Shown piece by piece: positions 44,453-54,537 of a stretch of 64,000 nt of DNA. Source of the DNA: Microbacterium terregens. Lineage in GTDB: Bacteria > Pseudomonadota > Alphaproteobacteria > Sphingomonadales > Sphingomonadaceae. The stretch covers positions 68,724 through 132,723 of the forward strand of contig NZ_BSEX01000018.1 of NCBI RefSeq assembly GCF_027922045.1, read 5' to 3'. Position numbers and translations under genes: made by a program. Each line of letters begins with the position of its first letter. Position 1 is the first letter of the stretch. Under the pieces are notes generated by a model. The model searched no databases. It saw only the letters and a list, made by a program, of their open reading frames with translations, and was not told where the DNA came from.

Positions 44453-47218
44453 TCAGAACTGCGCGCGCACGCCCAGGCTGATGCGGCTTCCCGAGAACTC
44501 GTAGGTGGTCGGGAAGGAGGGATCCATGGTGTAGCCGGTGGTCTTGGCGTTGCCGATGTTGATGCCCTGCAACTCCAGGCGGAAGTTCGGGGTCAGCTGG
44601 TAGCTGGCCGACGCATCGAACTGGCCGTAGGCGTCGCGGTACACCGGATACATGTTGCGCTCGATGCGCTCCACATAGGCGCCCTTGTGATTGTACGAGA
44701 CGCGCAGCGACACCGGTCCGCGCTCGTAGAACACGGTGGCATTGTACGTGTTGTCGGCAAGACCGATTGGCGAGGTCGCGATGTCGAGATCCGATTGGCC
44801 GGTCAGCGAGCTGTCCAGGAAGGTGACATTGGCGTTGACGCCGAACCCCTCTGCCCAGTCGACGAACATGCCGAACGGAATCACCGCGTTCAGCTCGACG
44901 CCGCTCACCTTGTACGAACCCTCGGCGTTGACCGGCTGATAGACGTCGAAGTCGTACACGCCGTCGATCGTGCCGTTGGCGTTGTACTTGGTGACGCCCT
45001 CGACCACGCCGGTCAGCTCGCTCTGGACGACGCCCTTGATCTTCTTCCAGAAATAGGACGCCGCCAGGATGCCCCCGCTCCCGAGATACTTCTCGATGCC
45101 GACTTCCCACTGGTCGGCATAGGTCGGCTGCAGATCCGGGTTGCCGTCGGTGAAGCGGAAGCTGTTCCAGCTTGCGGTCCGCTTGTACGCGAGATCGGTC
45201 AGCGCCGGGCGGATCAGCGTCTGCGACGCGGCCGCGCGCAGGATCAGGCTGTCGGTCAGCTCGGCATGCGCGTTGATCGCGGGCAGGAATTTTCCATAGC
45301 TGCCCTCGCTCGACACGGGCGCGTCGGTGTAGCCGGTCGAACCGTCCGCGTTCTGCACCTGGTGGAAGCCTTCCGACTTCACCGTGGTCTTCAGGTAGCG
45401 GCCGCCCAGGTTGACGAACACCGGCACCGCCAGCTCGAACTCGAAATCGGCCATCGCATAGCCGGCGATCGTCTCTTCGCGGACCTTGTAATACTGGCCG
45501 TCGTCGAACGGCGTGACGAAGCCGTCCGGCCGGAAGAACGCGCGGGCATATTCGTTGGAGACCTGGGCCCAGTCCAGGTCGCGCGCCTGATATCCCTTGC
45601 CCCCGACGATCTCCGTCACCGATTCCAGCGGGCTGTCGGCCAGCGTGCGCTTGTTCACATAGGCCGTGCTGCCGCGCGTCGGCCCCTGGATCTTCTCCTC
45701 GCCATAGTCGCGCTCGTTCGTCTTGTTGGTGTAGCGGGCACCGACGTTGAAGCGCTTCAGGAACGGGGTCTGGAACTCGCGGCTGATGTCGAGCTGGGCC
45801 GCATATTTGTCGTCCTTGATCCGCTCGCGCGTCGTCTCATACGCCTCGAACAGATAGCTCTCCGGCGCGTTGTACATGTCGATTGTGTCGGGATCGGCGC
45901 TCGGGATCGTCTCGCCGCCGGTCTCGGTATAGCGGGTGCGCGACGGCGCATAGGCGACATGCTTGAGGTTGGCGTAGTCGAGGACCTTCTTGGCGCCCGA
46001 GTAGCCGCCCAGCGCATTGATTTTCCAGTCGCCGGTCTGCCAGTTCATCTCGCCGCCGAACTGGCGATAGTCGGTGCTGTTTCGGTATTCCTTGCTCAGG
46101 AACTCATGCTGGGTGTTGGTGTAGGACACGTCGCGCAGCACGATGATGCCATCGTCGGCCAGCGTGGTCGCGTCGAACTCGTGGATCGTGTCCAGCGTCG
46201 AGTTGCTGGATGCCGAATAGCCGGCAGCGTCATATTCGTCTTCGACGGTGTCGTACGAGCCCGCAAAGGCGTCGAAGACGAGGTTGAACTGGTCGCTGGG
46301 CTGATACTGGATCGAACCCGATAGCCCCAGCCGGTCCTGATCGTTCTGATAGACGCGGTCCCCGACCTTATCGAGGAACACGATCCGGTTCTTCATGTCG
46401 TCGGTGAAGGTCACGCCGGCGTCGCGCGCGAGCACGGCGATCGCCTGATCGCGATTGGCGCCGGCCTTGTCGGTCCAGCGCGAGATCGGGCGGAAGTTGA
46501 TGCCCGAGTTCGAGTCGGTGCGGTTGCTGCGCTGCTGCTTGGCGACCGACACCAGCACGCCGAAGTCGCCAAAGGTGTTGCTCGCCAGGAACGAGAAGTT
46601 CGGATCGATCTTCTCGGAGATCGAGTTGTACGCGCCCTCGGCGCTGCCGACGAGGCGAAGGCCGGGATTGTCGAACGGCCGCGCGGTGCGGATGTAGACG
46701 GATCCGGCGATGCCGCCTTCCTCATCGGCTGCGGTCGGCGACTTCTGCACCGTCACCGACTGAATCAGTTCGGAGGCGAAAATGTCGAACTCGACGTCGC
46801 GCCCGCCGGAGCCCGATGCGGTCGCCAGCTTGTTGATCGACACGAAGGTGAACTCGGTCGGCAGGCCGCGGACGTTCACGCGAGTGCCGAGGCCCCGTTC
46901 GCGTTCAATCGTGACACCAGGAACGCGCTGCAGCGCTTCGGACAGGTTCTGCTCCGGGAAATCGGCGATGTCGGTCGCGACGATCGAATCCGAAAAGCCG
47001 ATCGTGTTGCGCTTGATGTCGATCGCTTCCTCAAGGCTGCGGCTGTAGCCGGTGACGGTGATTTCCTGACCAGCTTCCTCGTCGCCTGCATCCGCACCCG
47101 GAGCCGTCTGGGCAGAAGCTGGGACGGACAACAAGGCAGCGGCCGCTGACCCGACCAGAAGACGTGCAGTCCTTTCAAAGCGAACGTATTTCTGAAGCAC
47201 CTTGCCCCCCTTTTTCAT
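44453..47218 (-). CDS. TonB-dependent receptor coupled to alkaline phosphatase
   Basis: A 921-residue TBDR with a long basic N-terminus, a signal peptide cut near ASAQ (about residue 37), TonB-box-like QEITVTGYS, the plug with [15 protein letters not shown] and VRGLPTEF, and a barrel ending [10 protein letters not shown]. It precedes phoA on the same strand, so the pair may import an organophosphate or a dephosphorylated product. The upstream gap is 316 bases and carries a PhoB-like repeat far upstream. Ligand unknown. Confidence 0.88.
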   Translation of the reverse strand: MKKGGKVLQKYVRFERTARLLVGSAAAALLSVPASAQTAPGADAGDEEAGQEITVTGYSRSLEEAIDIKRNTIGFSDSIVATDIADFPEQNLSEALQRVPGVTIERERGLGTRVNVRGLPTEFTFVSINKLATASGSGGRDVEFDIFASELIQSVTVQKSPTAADEEGGIAGSVYIRTARPFDNPGLRLVGSAEGAYNSISEKIDPNFSFLASNTFGDFGVLVSVAKQQRSNRTDSNSGINFRPISRWTDKAGANRDQAIAVLARDAGVTFTDDMKNRIVFLDKVGDRVYQNDQDRLGLSGSIQYQPSDQFNLVFDAFAGSYDTVEDEYDAAGYSASSNSTLDTIHEFDATTLADDGIIVLRDVSYTNTQHEFLSKEYRNSTDYRQFGGEMNWQTGDWKINALGGYSGAKKVLDYANLKHVAYAPSRTRYTETGGETIPSADPDTIDMYNAPESYLFEAYETTRERIKDDKYAAQLDISREFQTPFLKRFNVGARYTNKTNERDYGEEKIQGPTRGSTAYVNKRTLADSPLESVTEIVGGKGYQARDLDWAQVSNEYARAFFRPDGFVTPFDDGQYYKVREETIAGYAMADFEFELAVPVFVNLGGRYLKTTVKSEGFHQVQNADGSTGYTDAPVSSEGSYGKFLPAINAHAELTDSLILRAAASQTLIRPALTDLAYKRTASWNSFRFTDGNPDLQPTYADQWEVGIEKYLGSGGILAASYFWKKIKGVVQSELTGVVEGVTKYNANGTIDGVYDFDVYQPVNAEGSYKVSGVELNAVIPFGMFVDWAEGFGVNANVTFLDSSLTGQSDLDIATSPIGLADNTYNATVFYERGPVSLRVSYNHKGAYVERIERNMYPVYRDAYGQFDASASYQLTPNFRLELQGINIGNAKTTGYTMDPSFPTTYEFSGSRISLGVRAQF

Positions 47219-47534
47219 AGTTGTCCGGGTGGAGGGCTGCCGCTGGTCCGCAGCAAACGCCTGCGTTCCCCGACGTCCGGAGAAATCGCAGGCAATTCAT
47301 GTCGATCGTCATGGTGCTCGGCGATGTTTCACCTGCCGATGCGCCGCCTCTCCCAAAATGCGGCACCAATTTCTTTCTGCTTCGTACCCGTGCGTCGGCA
47401 GCGATCGATGAACCACCGCTGCCGGCCGCAAAGCTTTCTCCACCCGTCTCGGGAGCCCCGTTGGAGAGAAGTTGTTACGGTGCCATGACGCACGTGCTTG
47501 ACGGCCGATCAGGGGGCAGATCGGTGGCTCCGGG
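47219..47534. other. 316-base intergenic region with PhoB-like repeat and MFS-gene hairpin
   Basis: On the minus strand 47490-47474 reads CGTCATGGCACCGTAAC: CGTCAT and CGTAAC 11 bases apart, followed by AAC as at the 41141 site. This Pho-like site is about 255 bases before the TBDR start, so a long leader would be needed. A hairpin CCGATC/GATCGG at 47505-47524 lies just after the MFS gene end. The remaining 47219-47473 has no feature I recognise. Confidence 0.5.
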
Positions 47535-48713
47535 CTACGCCGTCCTTTCCTGCGGCAGTTTGCGTGCGCTTCCGTGGCTGCGGCCGTTGATCAGCAGCGC
47601 GATCAGCCCGATTGCGGAGGTTGCCGCTCCTGCGAGCGACACCAGCGGGTAGCCCAGCCCGGCCGCGATGACGCCGCCACCCAGCGCCGCCCCGAATGCG
47701 TTGCCGAGGTTGAACGCGCCAATGTTGACCGCGGAGGCAAGGTTCGGCGCGTCGGCAGCGGCGCGCATCACCCGCACCTGTAGCGGCGGCACCAGCGCGA
47801 AGCTCGCCAAGCCCCAAAGGAAGATGAGCACCGCGGTCGGACCGGCATGGGACATCAAGGCGGCGAAGGCGACGAGTATCGCCGACAGCGCGGCGAGGGT
47901 GATGACCAGCGTCCGATCGACCGACCGGTCCGCAAAGCGGCCGCCGAGCCAGTTCCCAACCGTCAGGCCCAAGCCATAGGTCACCAGCATCGCAGTGACG
48001 AAACCGACCGACACCTGCGTCGCCTCGCGCAGGATCGGCGCGATATAGGTGAAGACGGTGAACATCGCGCTCGATCCGATCACCGTCAGCGCGAGCGCGC
48101 CCAGCACCGGCCCTCGCGTCAGCACGCGCAGTTCGGCCATCGCGCTGCCGGAATGCGGGGCGGGGAGGGGCGGCAGGGTCAGCCGCAGCGCCACCATGGT
48201 CGCAACGCCCAGCGCGGCGATGCCCCAGAAGGAGGTGCGCCAGCCCAGGTGCTCGCCCGCCCAGGTCGCAAGCGGTACGCCCACGACGTTCGCGATGGTC
48301 AATCCCATGAACATTTCCGCCACCGCACTTGCGCGGCGCTCGGGTGCCACAAGGCTTGCTGCCACGACCGACCCGACACCAAAGAACGCGCCGTGATTGA
48401 ACGAGGTGAGCACGCGGGCCGCCAGCAGCATCCAATAGGTGTCGGATATCGCGGCCAGCAGATTGCCGACCGTGAAGATGCCGGCCAGCCCGATCAGCAG
48501 CGCGCGTCGGGGAACACGCCCTGTGGTCAGTGTCATCAGCGGGGCGCCGAGCACCACGCCCAGCGCATAGGCGCTGATGAGCAGCCCGGCGGCCGGAATG
48601 GAGGCGTTGAGGTCTTCGGCGATGACCGGGAGTAGCCCCATGGGTGCGAACTCGGTCACGCCGATGCCGAACGCACCGATCGCCAACGAGAGGAGGCCAA
48701 GGTTGAGCTTCAT
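47535..48713 (-). CDS. MFS efflux transporter, AraJ/DHA1-like
   Basis: A 392-residue drug:H+ antiporter-type MFS protein with about 12 helices. The pattern GVTEFAPMGLLPVIAEDL in helix 1, APLMTLTTGRVPRR in loop 2-3, SFNHGAFFGVGSVVAA and VGVPLATWAGEHLGWR is typical of AraJ/YdhP-like sugar or drug exporters. It lies 11 bases after the aldo/keto reductase gene and should be cotranscribed with it. The divergent LysR gene beyond is the likely regulator. Its substrate is unknown. Confidence 0.85.
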   Translation of the reverse strand: MKLNLGLLSLAIGAFGIGVTEFAPMGLLPVIAEDLNASIPAAGLLISAYALGVVLGAPLMTLTTGRVPRRALLIGLAGIFTVGNLLAAISDTYWMLLAARVLTSFNHGAFFGVGSVVAASLVAPERRASAVAEMFMGLTIANVVGVPLATWAGEHLGWRTSFWGIAALGVATMVALRLTLPPLPAPHSGSAMAELRVLTRGPVLGALALTVIGSSAMFTVFTYIAPILREATQVSVGFVTAMLVTYGLGLTVGNWLGGRFADRSVDRTLVITLAALSAILVAFAALMSHAGPTAVLIFLWGLASFALVPPLQVRVMRAAADAPNLASAVNIGAFNLGNAFGAALGGGVIAAGLGYPLVSLAGAATSAIGLIALLINGRSHGSARKLPQERTA

Positions 48714-48724
48714 GGTCGTCCCCC

Positions 48725-49762
48725 TCAGACCAGTGCCGGGGCAAGGCGGGCAAAACCCTCCTGCTGACGATAGGGGGCATGGGGATAGGGCGGCAGTAGG
48801 TCGCTTGCGGCGTCGAGGGCGGCGACCTGCTCGGGCGTCAACGTCCAGCCGACCGCGCCGAGATTCTGACGCAGTTGCTCCTCGTTACGCGCGCCGATGA
48901 TGACGGAGGAGACGGTGGGACGTCGCAGCAGCCAGTTGATCGCGATCTGCGGCACGGTCTTACCGGTTTCGGCAGCTATTGCCTCGAGGGCATCGATGAC
49001 CCGGTACAGATGCTCGGTCTCGACCGGCGGCGCGAACTGCTCGGTTTCATGGAGGCGGCTGCTCGCCGGTGCCGGGCGGTTGCGGCCGATTTTTCCGGTC
49101 AGCCGCCCCCAGCCTAGCGGACTCCACACCAGTGCGCCCACACCTTGATCCGCCGCAAGCGGCATCAGGTCCGCCTCATAGGCGCGGCCGATGAGCGAGT
49201 AATAGACCTGATGGGCAACAAGGCGTGGCCAGCCGTGGCGATCGGCCAGCCCCTGCGCCTTCATCAGCTGCCAACCCGGATAGTTGGAGACGCCCGCATA
49301 GCGTACCTTGCCCGCAGCGATCAGCGTCGCAAGGGTGCCCATGACTTCTTCGGTGGGGGTCGATGCGTCGAAGGCGTGAAGTTGCAGGAGGTCGATGTGG
49401 TCGGTGCCGAGGCGGCGCAGCGACTCCTCGACCGCCCGGACCAGCCGGGTCCGCGATGCGCCCCAGTCCTGCGGTCCGTCGCCCATCGGCAGGCCGGTCT
49501 TGGTAGAGATCAGCACCGCATCGCGTTTTCCCTGGATCGCCTGCCCCAATATCTCCTCGGACGCGCCGCTCGAATACACGTCGGCGGTGTCGAACAGCGT
49601 CACACCGGCCTCCAGGCACAGGTCGATCAGCCGGCGCGCTTCAGCGGCGTCGCTTTGTCCCCAGGCGCTGAAGAGCGGGCCCTTGCCGCCGAAGGTGCCG
49701 GTGCCGAAGCTGAGCGCAGGCACGCGAAGCCCGGAAGTGCCGAGTTGCCGATATTCCATCAT
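48725..49762 (-). CDS. Aldo/keto reductase
   Basis: A 345-residue NADPH-type reductase. Motifs: FDTADVYSSGASEEILGQAI with the catalytic Asp and Tyr, STKTGL with Lys, the DLLQLHAFD His segment, and the C-terminal cofactor loop SVIIGARNEEQL. Two ATGs in a row begin the gene, with AAGG close upstream. It is transcribed away from the LysR regulator and followed closely by the MFS exporter, giving a LysR-reductase-exporter unit often linked to detoxification or sugar alcohol/aldehyde metabolism. Substrate not identifiable. Confidence 0.88.
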   Translation of the reverse strand: MMEYRQLGTSGLRVPALSFGTGTFGGKGPLFSAWGQSDAAEARRLIDLCLEAGVTLFDTADVYSSGASEEILGQAIQGKRDAVLISTKTGLPMGDGPQDWGASRTRLVRAVEESLRRLGTDHIDLLQLHAFDASTPTEEVMGTLATLIAAGKVRYAGVSNYPGWQLMKAQGLADRHGWPRLVAHQVYYSLIGRAYEADLMPLAADQGVGALVWSPLGWGRLTGKIGRNRPAPASSRLHETEQFAPPVETEHLYRVIDALEAIAAETGKTVPQIAINWLLRRPTVSSVIIGARNEEQLRQNLGAVGWTLTPEQVAALDAASDLLPPYPHAPYRQQEGFARLAPALV

Positions 49763-49846
49763 CGATCCTTGTGTTGCTAGTTGAACGCATAGATGGACGG
49801 GGCTGGGGTGCTGGAGTAGCGCCTCCCGACGCGGAGGATCTTTGCA

Positions 49847-50758
49847 TTGGACGCAAAGCTGGCGGGGACGGACAGGGCACGCGCGCTGGCGCTGTTCGCG
49901 ACGGTGGTAGAGGCAGGAAGCTTCTCGTCTGCCGCGCGGACGCTGGACATGAGCCCGTCCGCCGTGGCGCGTGCCGTCGACCGGATCGAGCAGCGGCTAG
50001 GCGTGCGACTGCTGCTACGGTCGACCCGCGCCTTGTCGCTGACGGCAGAGGGGCAGGCCTATCTGCTGGCGGCCCGCCGCATCCTCGCCGACCTCGACGA
50101 TGCCGAGCAGCAGATCGCCGACCAGGGGAGTCCGCGTGGGCGTCTGCGGGTCAGCGCCGCGCTCTCGCACGGGCGGCTCTGCGTGGTGCCGCTGCTCGGG
50201 AGGTTCAGCGCCCGGTATCCCGACATCCTCGTCGACATCGCGCTGACGGACACGCTGGTCGACATCGCCGGCGGTCAAGCGGACGTGGCCGTCCGCTTCG
50301 GACCCCTGCCCGACAGCACGCTCACGGCTCGCAAGCTTGGCGAGACCCGGCGGGTGATCGTCGCATCGCCGGAGTATCTGGAGAGGTGCGGCACACCTGA
50401 GGTGCCGGAGGATCTTCACCGGCACAACTGCCTCAACTTCAACTTCCGGCGTGCCGAGCCGGTTTGGCCGTTCCGTCGTGCCGGCCAGGATTTCACCCTC
50501 GCCGTGAAGGGAAGGATCGAAGCAAACAACGGCGAGACTCTGGGGCAATTGGCGGCGCTTGGCGTCGGCATTGCCCGTGTGGGATCGTTCAGCGTGACCG
50601 AGGAGATCGCGAGGGGCGAGCTCGTCCCGCTGCTGGAGGCGTTCAACCCTGGCGACGTCGAGCAGATCCACGCCGTCTTCGTCGGCGGCGCGAGCACGCC
50701 GGCGCGGGTTCGCGCGTTCGTCGAATTCCTCGCGCTCCACCTGCGCGGCGGGAGCTAG
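49847..50758 (+). CDS. LysR-family transcriptional regulator
   Basis: A 303-residue LysR protein: N-terminal helix-turn-helix (GSFSSAARTLDMSPSAVARAVDRIE, about residues 24-48) and a substrate-binding domain with DILVDIALTD and DVAVRFGPL. TTG is the start because GGAGG lies 9 bases upstream and no better codon is in frame. It is divergent from the aldo/keto reductase across an 84-base gap, the usual arrangement of a LysR gene with its target. Its stop overlaps the convergent cobA stop by four bases. Confidence 0.87.
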   Translation: MDAKLAGTDRARALALFATVVEAGSFSSAARTLDMSPSAVARAVDRIEQRLGVRLLLRSTRALSLTAEGQAYLLAARRILADLDDAEQQIADQGSPRGRLRVSAALSHGRLCVVPLLGRFSARYPDILVDIALTDTLVDIAGGQADVAVRFGPLPDSTLTARKLGETRRVIVASPEYLERCGTPEVPEDLHRHNCLNFNFRRAEPVWPFRRAGQDFTLAVKGRIEANNGETLGQLAALGVGIARVGSFSVTEEIARGELVPLLEAFNPGDVEQIHAVFVGGASTPARVRAFVEFLALHLRGGS

Positions 50759-51612
50759 GTGGCCGCCTTGACCGAACTGGTCGCGGGGAACTGGACGTCC
50801 TGGTCAGCGCCAGCGCCGGCAGGGTTCTGCGAACAACTCGCACTGTCCCGGACTGAAGCCGGTATCGCGGCTGCGGCGTTCCCGGCCGAAACTGCTTCCC
50901 CGACCAGGATGAGCGTGGGCTTCTCGTCCGTGATGGCACCCGCCGCGATGGGCAGCAGATCGAGGCGCGTGTGGAGCAGGCGCTCACTCGCGAGGCTGAT
51001 GTCGCACGCGATCAGCACCGGGGTCGCACCGGCAAGCCCCTCTGCGATCAGGCGCCGGCTGATCTCGCCGGCAGCGCCGCGCCCCATGTAGAAGGCGGTG
51101 GTGCTACCGGAATCGGCGAGCGTGGTCCAATCCAGGGCAAGCGGCTCGCCTGCCCGCACGTGCGCGGTCACGAACTGGACGCGACGTGCGACGCCGCGGA
51201 CGGAGAGGGACACGCCGGCGGAAGCCGCGGCGGCGCTGGCGGCGGTGATGCCGGGACAGATGCGCGCGGGGACGCCGACCGCTGCGAGGGCCGCGACTTC
51301 TTCGGTCGAACGGCCGAACATCGACGGGTCGCCGCCTTTCAGTCGCACGACCCGCTCGCCGGCGAGCGCGGCCTGGACCAGCAGGGCGTTGATTGCACCT
51401 TGGTCCTTTGAATGGCGTCCGGACCGCTTACCGACGGGAACCTGCCGCACGCCTCCGGGGATCAGGTCCCGTATGCCGGGCCCCACGAGGGCATCGTAGT
51501 AGACGACGCTGGCCGAGCGCAGCAGCCTTTCCGCCTTGCGCGTGAGCAATTCGGGGTCGCCCGGGCCTGCGCCTACCAGCCAGACCTCGCCGGGAAGGAT
51601 CGTATCATCCAT
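50755..51612 (-). CDS. cobA: Uroporphyrinogen-III C-methyltransferase (SUMT)
   Basis: A 285-residue SAM-dependent methyltransferase that makes precorrin-2, the siroheme precursor needed by the nitrite reductase encoded in the same operon. Motifs: WLVGAGPGDPELLTRKA, the SAM-site RLKGGDPSMFGRSTEE, and YMGRGAAGEI. ATG 51612 overlaps the end of nasA by 8 bases; longer in-frame extensions upstream lie inside nasA. A proline/serine-poor tail of about 25 residues follows the core. The placement at the 3' end of the nitrate operon is typical. Confidence 0.92.
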   Translation of the reverse strand: MDDTILPGEVWLVGAGPGDPELLTRKAERLLRSASVVYYDALVGPGIRDLIPGGVRQVPVGKRSGRHSKDQGAINALLVQAALAGERVVRLKGGDPSMFGRSTEEVAALAAVGVPARICPGITAASAAAASAGVSLSVRGVARRVQFVTAHVRAGEPLALDWTTLADSGSTTAFYMGRGAAGEISRRLIAEGLAGATPVLIACDISLASERLLHTRLDLLPIAAGAITDEKPTLILVGEAVSAGNAAAAIPASVRDSASCSQNPAGAGADQDVQFPATSSVKAAT

Positions 51613-54199
51613 TGGCGGCACTCTTGCTTTCCTCGACGATCCGGCAAATCGCCGGTCGGCACGATCCGCAATTGGTCCCGGCCGATAGCGCAGCGCCGAC
51701 AGCCTCGACCGTGGTGAGGTTCTGGCTGGCGATCGCTGTGACGATGGTGTTGAGCGCGACATCGAAGCAGAGGCAGACGATGGGTCCCCGATCCTCCTGC
51801 ACACCCGGTGCGATGCCCGCCAGCAGCGATGGTCCGGCGGCGACGGCGCCCAGCTGCTGGATCAGCCAGTCGCGTCTGGGCAGTAGCCCTCGCTCCGTCA
51901 GAAACAGCGCGGCCACCAACCGTCCTTCCCGTAGTACTGCCACTCGCCGAGTGCCGCGTGCGCGATCTAGGCTCTCGATCCGGTCGCCGCGGGGCAGCAC
52001 GCGCTCGACGCCCTGTGCGTCCTCGCCGCCGGCCAGCTCGTACAACAATCCGCCGGGCACAGTGATGCGGGTAGCCCAGAGGCATTCGGGTGGGGCAACC
52101 GGCTCGGCAGCGATCAGGAAGCCGCGCCAGGCGGTGGGTACCGCCGCCACCACTGCGGGCGTCGACTTGAAGCCCGGCTGGCCCGAATGCGGATCGACCA
52201 GGGGGCGTGGCAATAGCCCGGTGCGGCCGCCTATGGAATTGCGGTCGGTCCAGTGAATCGGGGTGAAGATCTCGCCCCGACGTTGGCCCGTGGAAAGCAC
52301 GACGCGGAACAGGCTTTCGCCCTGCGGCGTGGATACGCGTGCGAGGCCGCCATCGGCTAGCCCGTACGCATCGGCGTCCTCGGGGTGCACCTCGACCATC
52401 GGCTCCTCCCGATGCCGCGCCAGGCGCGGGCTGAGCCCGGTACGAGTCATCGTGTGCCACTGGTCGCGATAGCGCCCGGTGTTGAGGGTGAGCGGCCACC
52501 TCGCCAGCGGCTTCGGCAAGGACATCTGCTCGAGCGGGATCAGGCGCGCCCGCCCTTCCGGCGTGGGGAAGCGGCCGTTCGCGAAGGCCTCGCCGCCCCA
52601 GCGGAACGGCTCCATCGCGTCATAGTCGGCATTGCCGATGGCAACGTGTTCCCCCAGGTCGAACAGCCGAGTGCTCTGGTTCTGATAGGTCGAGAGCCGC
52701 GCATGCTCGCGGAAAATGTCGGCGGGGCGTGCATAGGCGAACTCGCTGGCCCAGCCCATGCGGCGGCCAACCTCCTTGACGATCCACCAATCCGGCCGCG
52801 CTTCGCCGGGAGCCTCGAAGATCGGGCGTTGGCGGCTGATGCGGCGTTCCGAATTGGTGACGGTGCCGTCCTTCTCGCCCCAGCCGGTGGCGGGCAGGCG
52901 GACATGGGCGAAGGCCGTGCTGTCCGTCTCGGCAATCACGTCGCTGATGACGACGAACGGGCATCGCGCCAGCGCCTCGCGCACCGTTGCGGCGTCGGGC
53001 ATCGACACCGCCGGGTTCGTCGCCATGATCCACAATGCCTTGATACGTCCCTCGCCGACGGCGCGGAAAAGGTCGACGGCCTTCAACCCCGGCTTGGCCG
53101 CAATGGTGGGTGCCCCCCAGAAGCGCTGGACGCGGGCGCGGTTCTCAGGCGCGAAATCCATGTGCGCGGCCAGCGTCGACGCCAGCCCGCCTACTTCGCG
53201 GCCGCCCATCGCGTTCGGCTGGCCGGTAATCGAGAAAGGCGCCGCGCCCGGCTTGCCGATGCGGCCGGTGGCGAGGTGGAGATTGAGGATCGCGTTGACC
53301 TGATCGGTTCCGCGCAGCGACTGATTGATCCCCTGGCTGAAGAGCGTGACGGTGCGCGGGTTGGCCGCGAACATCTCGTAGAAGCGCAGGAGGTCGGCGG
53401 CGGGCACGTCGCAGGTGCGGCCCACCGACCAGAGGTCGCTTCCCGCGCCGACCGTTTCCCAAAATCCTTCCGGCTCCGAGACGCTTCGCGCGAGATAGGC
53501 GCGGTCGATCAGCCCCGCTTCCCGGCAGTGCATCAGCAGGCCGTTCATCAGCGCGACGTCACTGCCGGGGCGGATGGCAAGATGCAGGTCGGCGCCTTCT
53601 GCCGTTTCGGTACGGCGGGGATCGATGACGACGAGCTTCGCACCCGCGTCCCAGCGCGCACGGATTCGTTGATAGACGATTGGATGGCACCATGCGGTGT
53701 TGGAGCCGATCAGGACGATCAGGTCGGCGACATCGATGTCGTCGTAGCTGGCGGGCACCACGTCCTCGCCGAAGGCCCGGAGGTGCCCGGTGACCGCGCT
53801 CGACATGCAGAGTCGGGAGTTGGTGTCGATGTTCGCCGAACCGATGAAGCCCTTCATCAGCTTGTTGGCGACGTAATAGTCCTCGGTCAGCAATTGTCCG
53901 GAGACGTAGAAGGCGACGCTGTCGGGCCCGTGCTCCGCGATCGTCTTGGCGAAGCGATGAGCCACCAGGTCCAGCGCCTTGTCCCAGCTGGCGCGGCCCC
54001 TGCCGATCATCGGGTGGAGAAGCCGGCCTTCGAGACCCACCGTCTCACCGAGATGGGTGCCCTTCGAACAGAGCTTGCCGCGGTTGGCCGGGTGGTCCGG
54101 GTCGCCTTGGATCGACACCGAGCGCTCGCCGGTGCGCGTCGCCACGATCCCGCAGCCGACCCCGCAATAGGCGCAGGTGGTACGGACCGGTTCCGGCAT
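51605..54199 (-). CDS. nasA: Assimilatory nitrate reductase catalytic subunit with C-terminal BFD-like domain
   Basis: An 864-residue molybdopterin oxidoreductase reducing nitrate to nitrite in the cytoplasm. The N-terminus carries the [4Fe-4S] motif C9-A-Y-C12-G-V-G-C16 and the fourth Cys in GKLCSKG. Molybdopterin guanine dinucleotide-binding segments such as LIGSNTAWCHPI and MATNPAVSMPDA follow. The C-terminal region (about 800-860) is a BFD-like [2Fe-2S] domain with CLCFDV and GTNCGSCRPAI, as in Klebsiella-type NasA. The ATG overlaps the nirD stop by one base. No separate NasB/NasC electron-donor subunit is in the window. Confidence 0.93.
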   Translation of the reverse strand: MPEPVRTTCAYCGVGCGIVATRTGERSVSIQGDPDHPANRGKLCSKGTHLGETVGLEGRLLHPMIGRGRASWDKALDLVAHRFAKTIAEHGPDSVAFYVSGQLLTEDYYVANKLMKGFIGSANIDTNSRLCMSSAVTGHLRAFGEDVVPASYDDIDVADLIVLIGSNTAWCHPIVYQRIRARWDAGAKLVVIDPRRTETAEGADLHLAIRPGSDVALMNGLLMHCREAGLIDRAYLARSVSEPEGFWETVGAGSDLWSVGRTCDVPAADLLRFYEMFAANPRTVTLFSQGINQSLRGTDQVNAILNLHLATGRIGKPGAAPFSITGQPNAMGGREVGGLASTLAAHMDFAPENRARVQRFWGAPTIAAKPGLKAVDLFRAVGEGRIKALWIMATNPAVSMPDAATVREALARCPFVVISDVIAETDSTAFAHVRLPATGWGEKDGTVTNSERRISRQRPIFEAPGEARPDWWIVKEVGRRMGWASEFAYARPADIFREHARLSTYQNQSTRLFDLGEHVAIGNADYDAMEPFRWGGEAFANGRFPTPEGRARLIPLEQMSLPKPLARWPLTLNTGRYRDQWHTMTRTGLSPRLARHREEPMVEVHPEDADAYGLADGGLARVSTPQGESLFRVVLSTGQRRGEIFTPIHWTDRNSIGGRTGLLPRPLVDPHSGQPGFKSTPAVVAAVPTAWRGFLIAAEPVAPPECLWATRITVPGGLLYELAGGEDAQGVERVLPRGDRIESLDRARGTRRVAVLREGRLVAALFLTERGLLPRRDWLIQQLGAVAAGPSLLAGIAPGVQEDRGPIVCLCFDVALNTIVTAIASQNLTTVEAVGAALSAGTNCGSCRPAICRIVEESKSAANG

Positions 54200-54537
54200 C
54201 AGGCGGCGGCCTGCATCACGCCGGCACGGCAGATCAGCACGCGTCCGGCATCCACCTTCACCGGGATCGTCGGCGTGCAGCCCTTGTCTGGTCCCTCGGC
54301 CTCGCCGCTTGCCAGCGCGATGTTCCAGTTGTGCAGTGGGCAGGCGACGCTGTGGCCGTGGACAATGCCCTGTGCGAGCGGTCCCCCCTTGTGCGGACAG
54401 CGATTGACCAGCGCGAACACGCGGTTGTCGCCGGTGCGGAACACGGCGATCTCCTCGCCGCCCTCCACCGGCACGGTGCGCGCGCCTCGCGGCGGGATCT
54501 CGTCGAGCCAGCCGATGTCGAGCCATTCGCCGATCAT
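54199..54537 (-). CDS. nirD: Nitrite reductase small subunit (Rieske-like)
   Basis: A 112-residue partner of NirB with the Rieske ligands as CPHKG and CPLHNW, so a [2Fe-2S] centre is possible. Unlike many NirD proteins, both Cys-His pairs are present. It overlaps nirB upstream by ATGA and nasA downstream by one base. Operon position between nirB and nasA is standard for assimilatory clusters. Confidence 0.9.
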   Translation of the reverse strand: MIGEWLDIGWLDEIPPRGARTVPVEGGEEIAVFRTGDNRVFALVNRCPHKGGPLAQGIVHGHSVACPLHNWNIALASGEAEGPDKGCTPTIPVKVDAGRVLICRAGVMQAAA

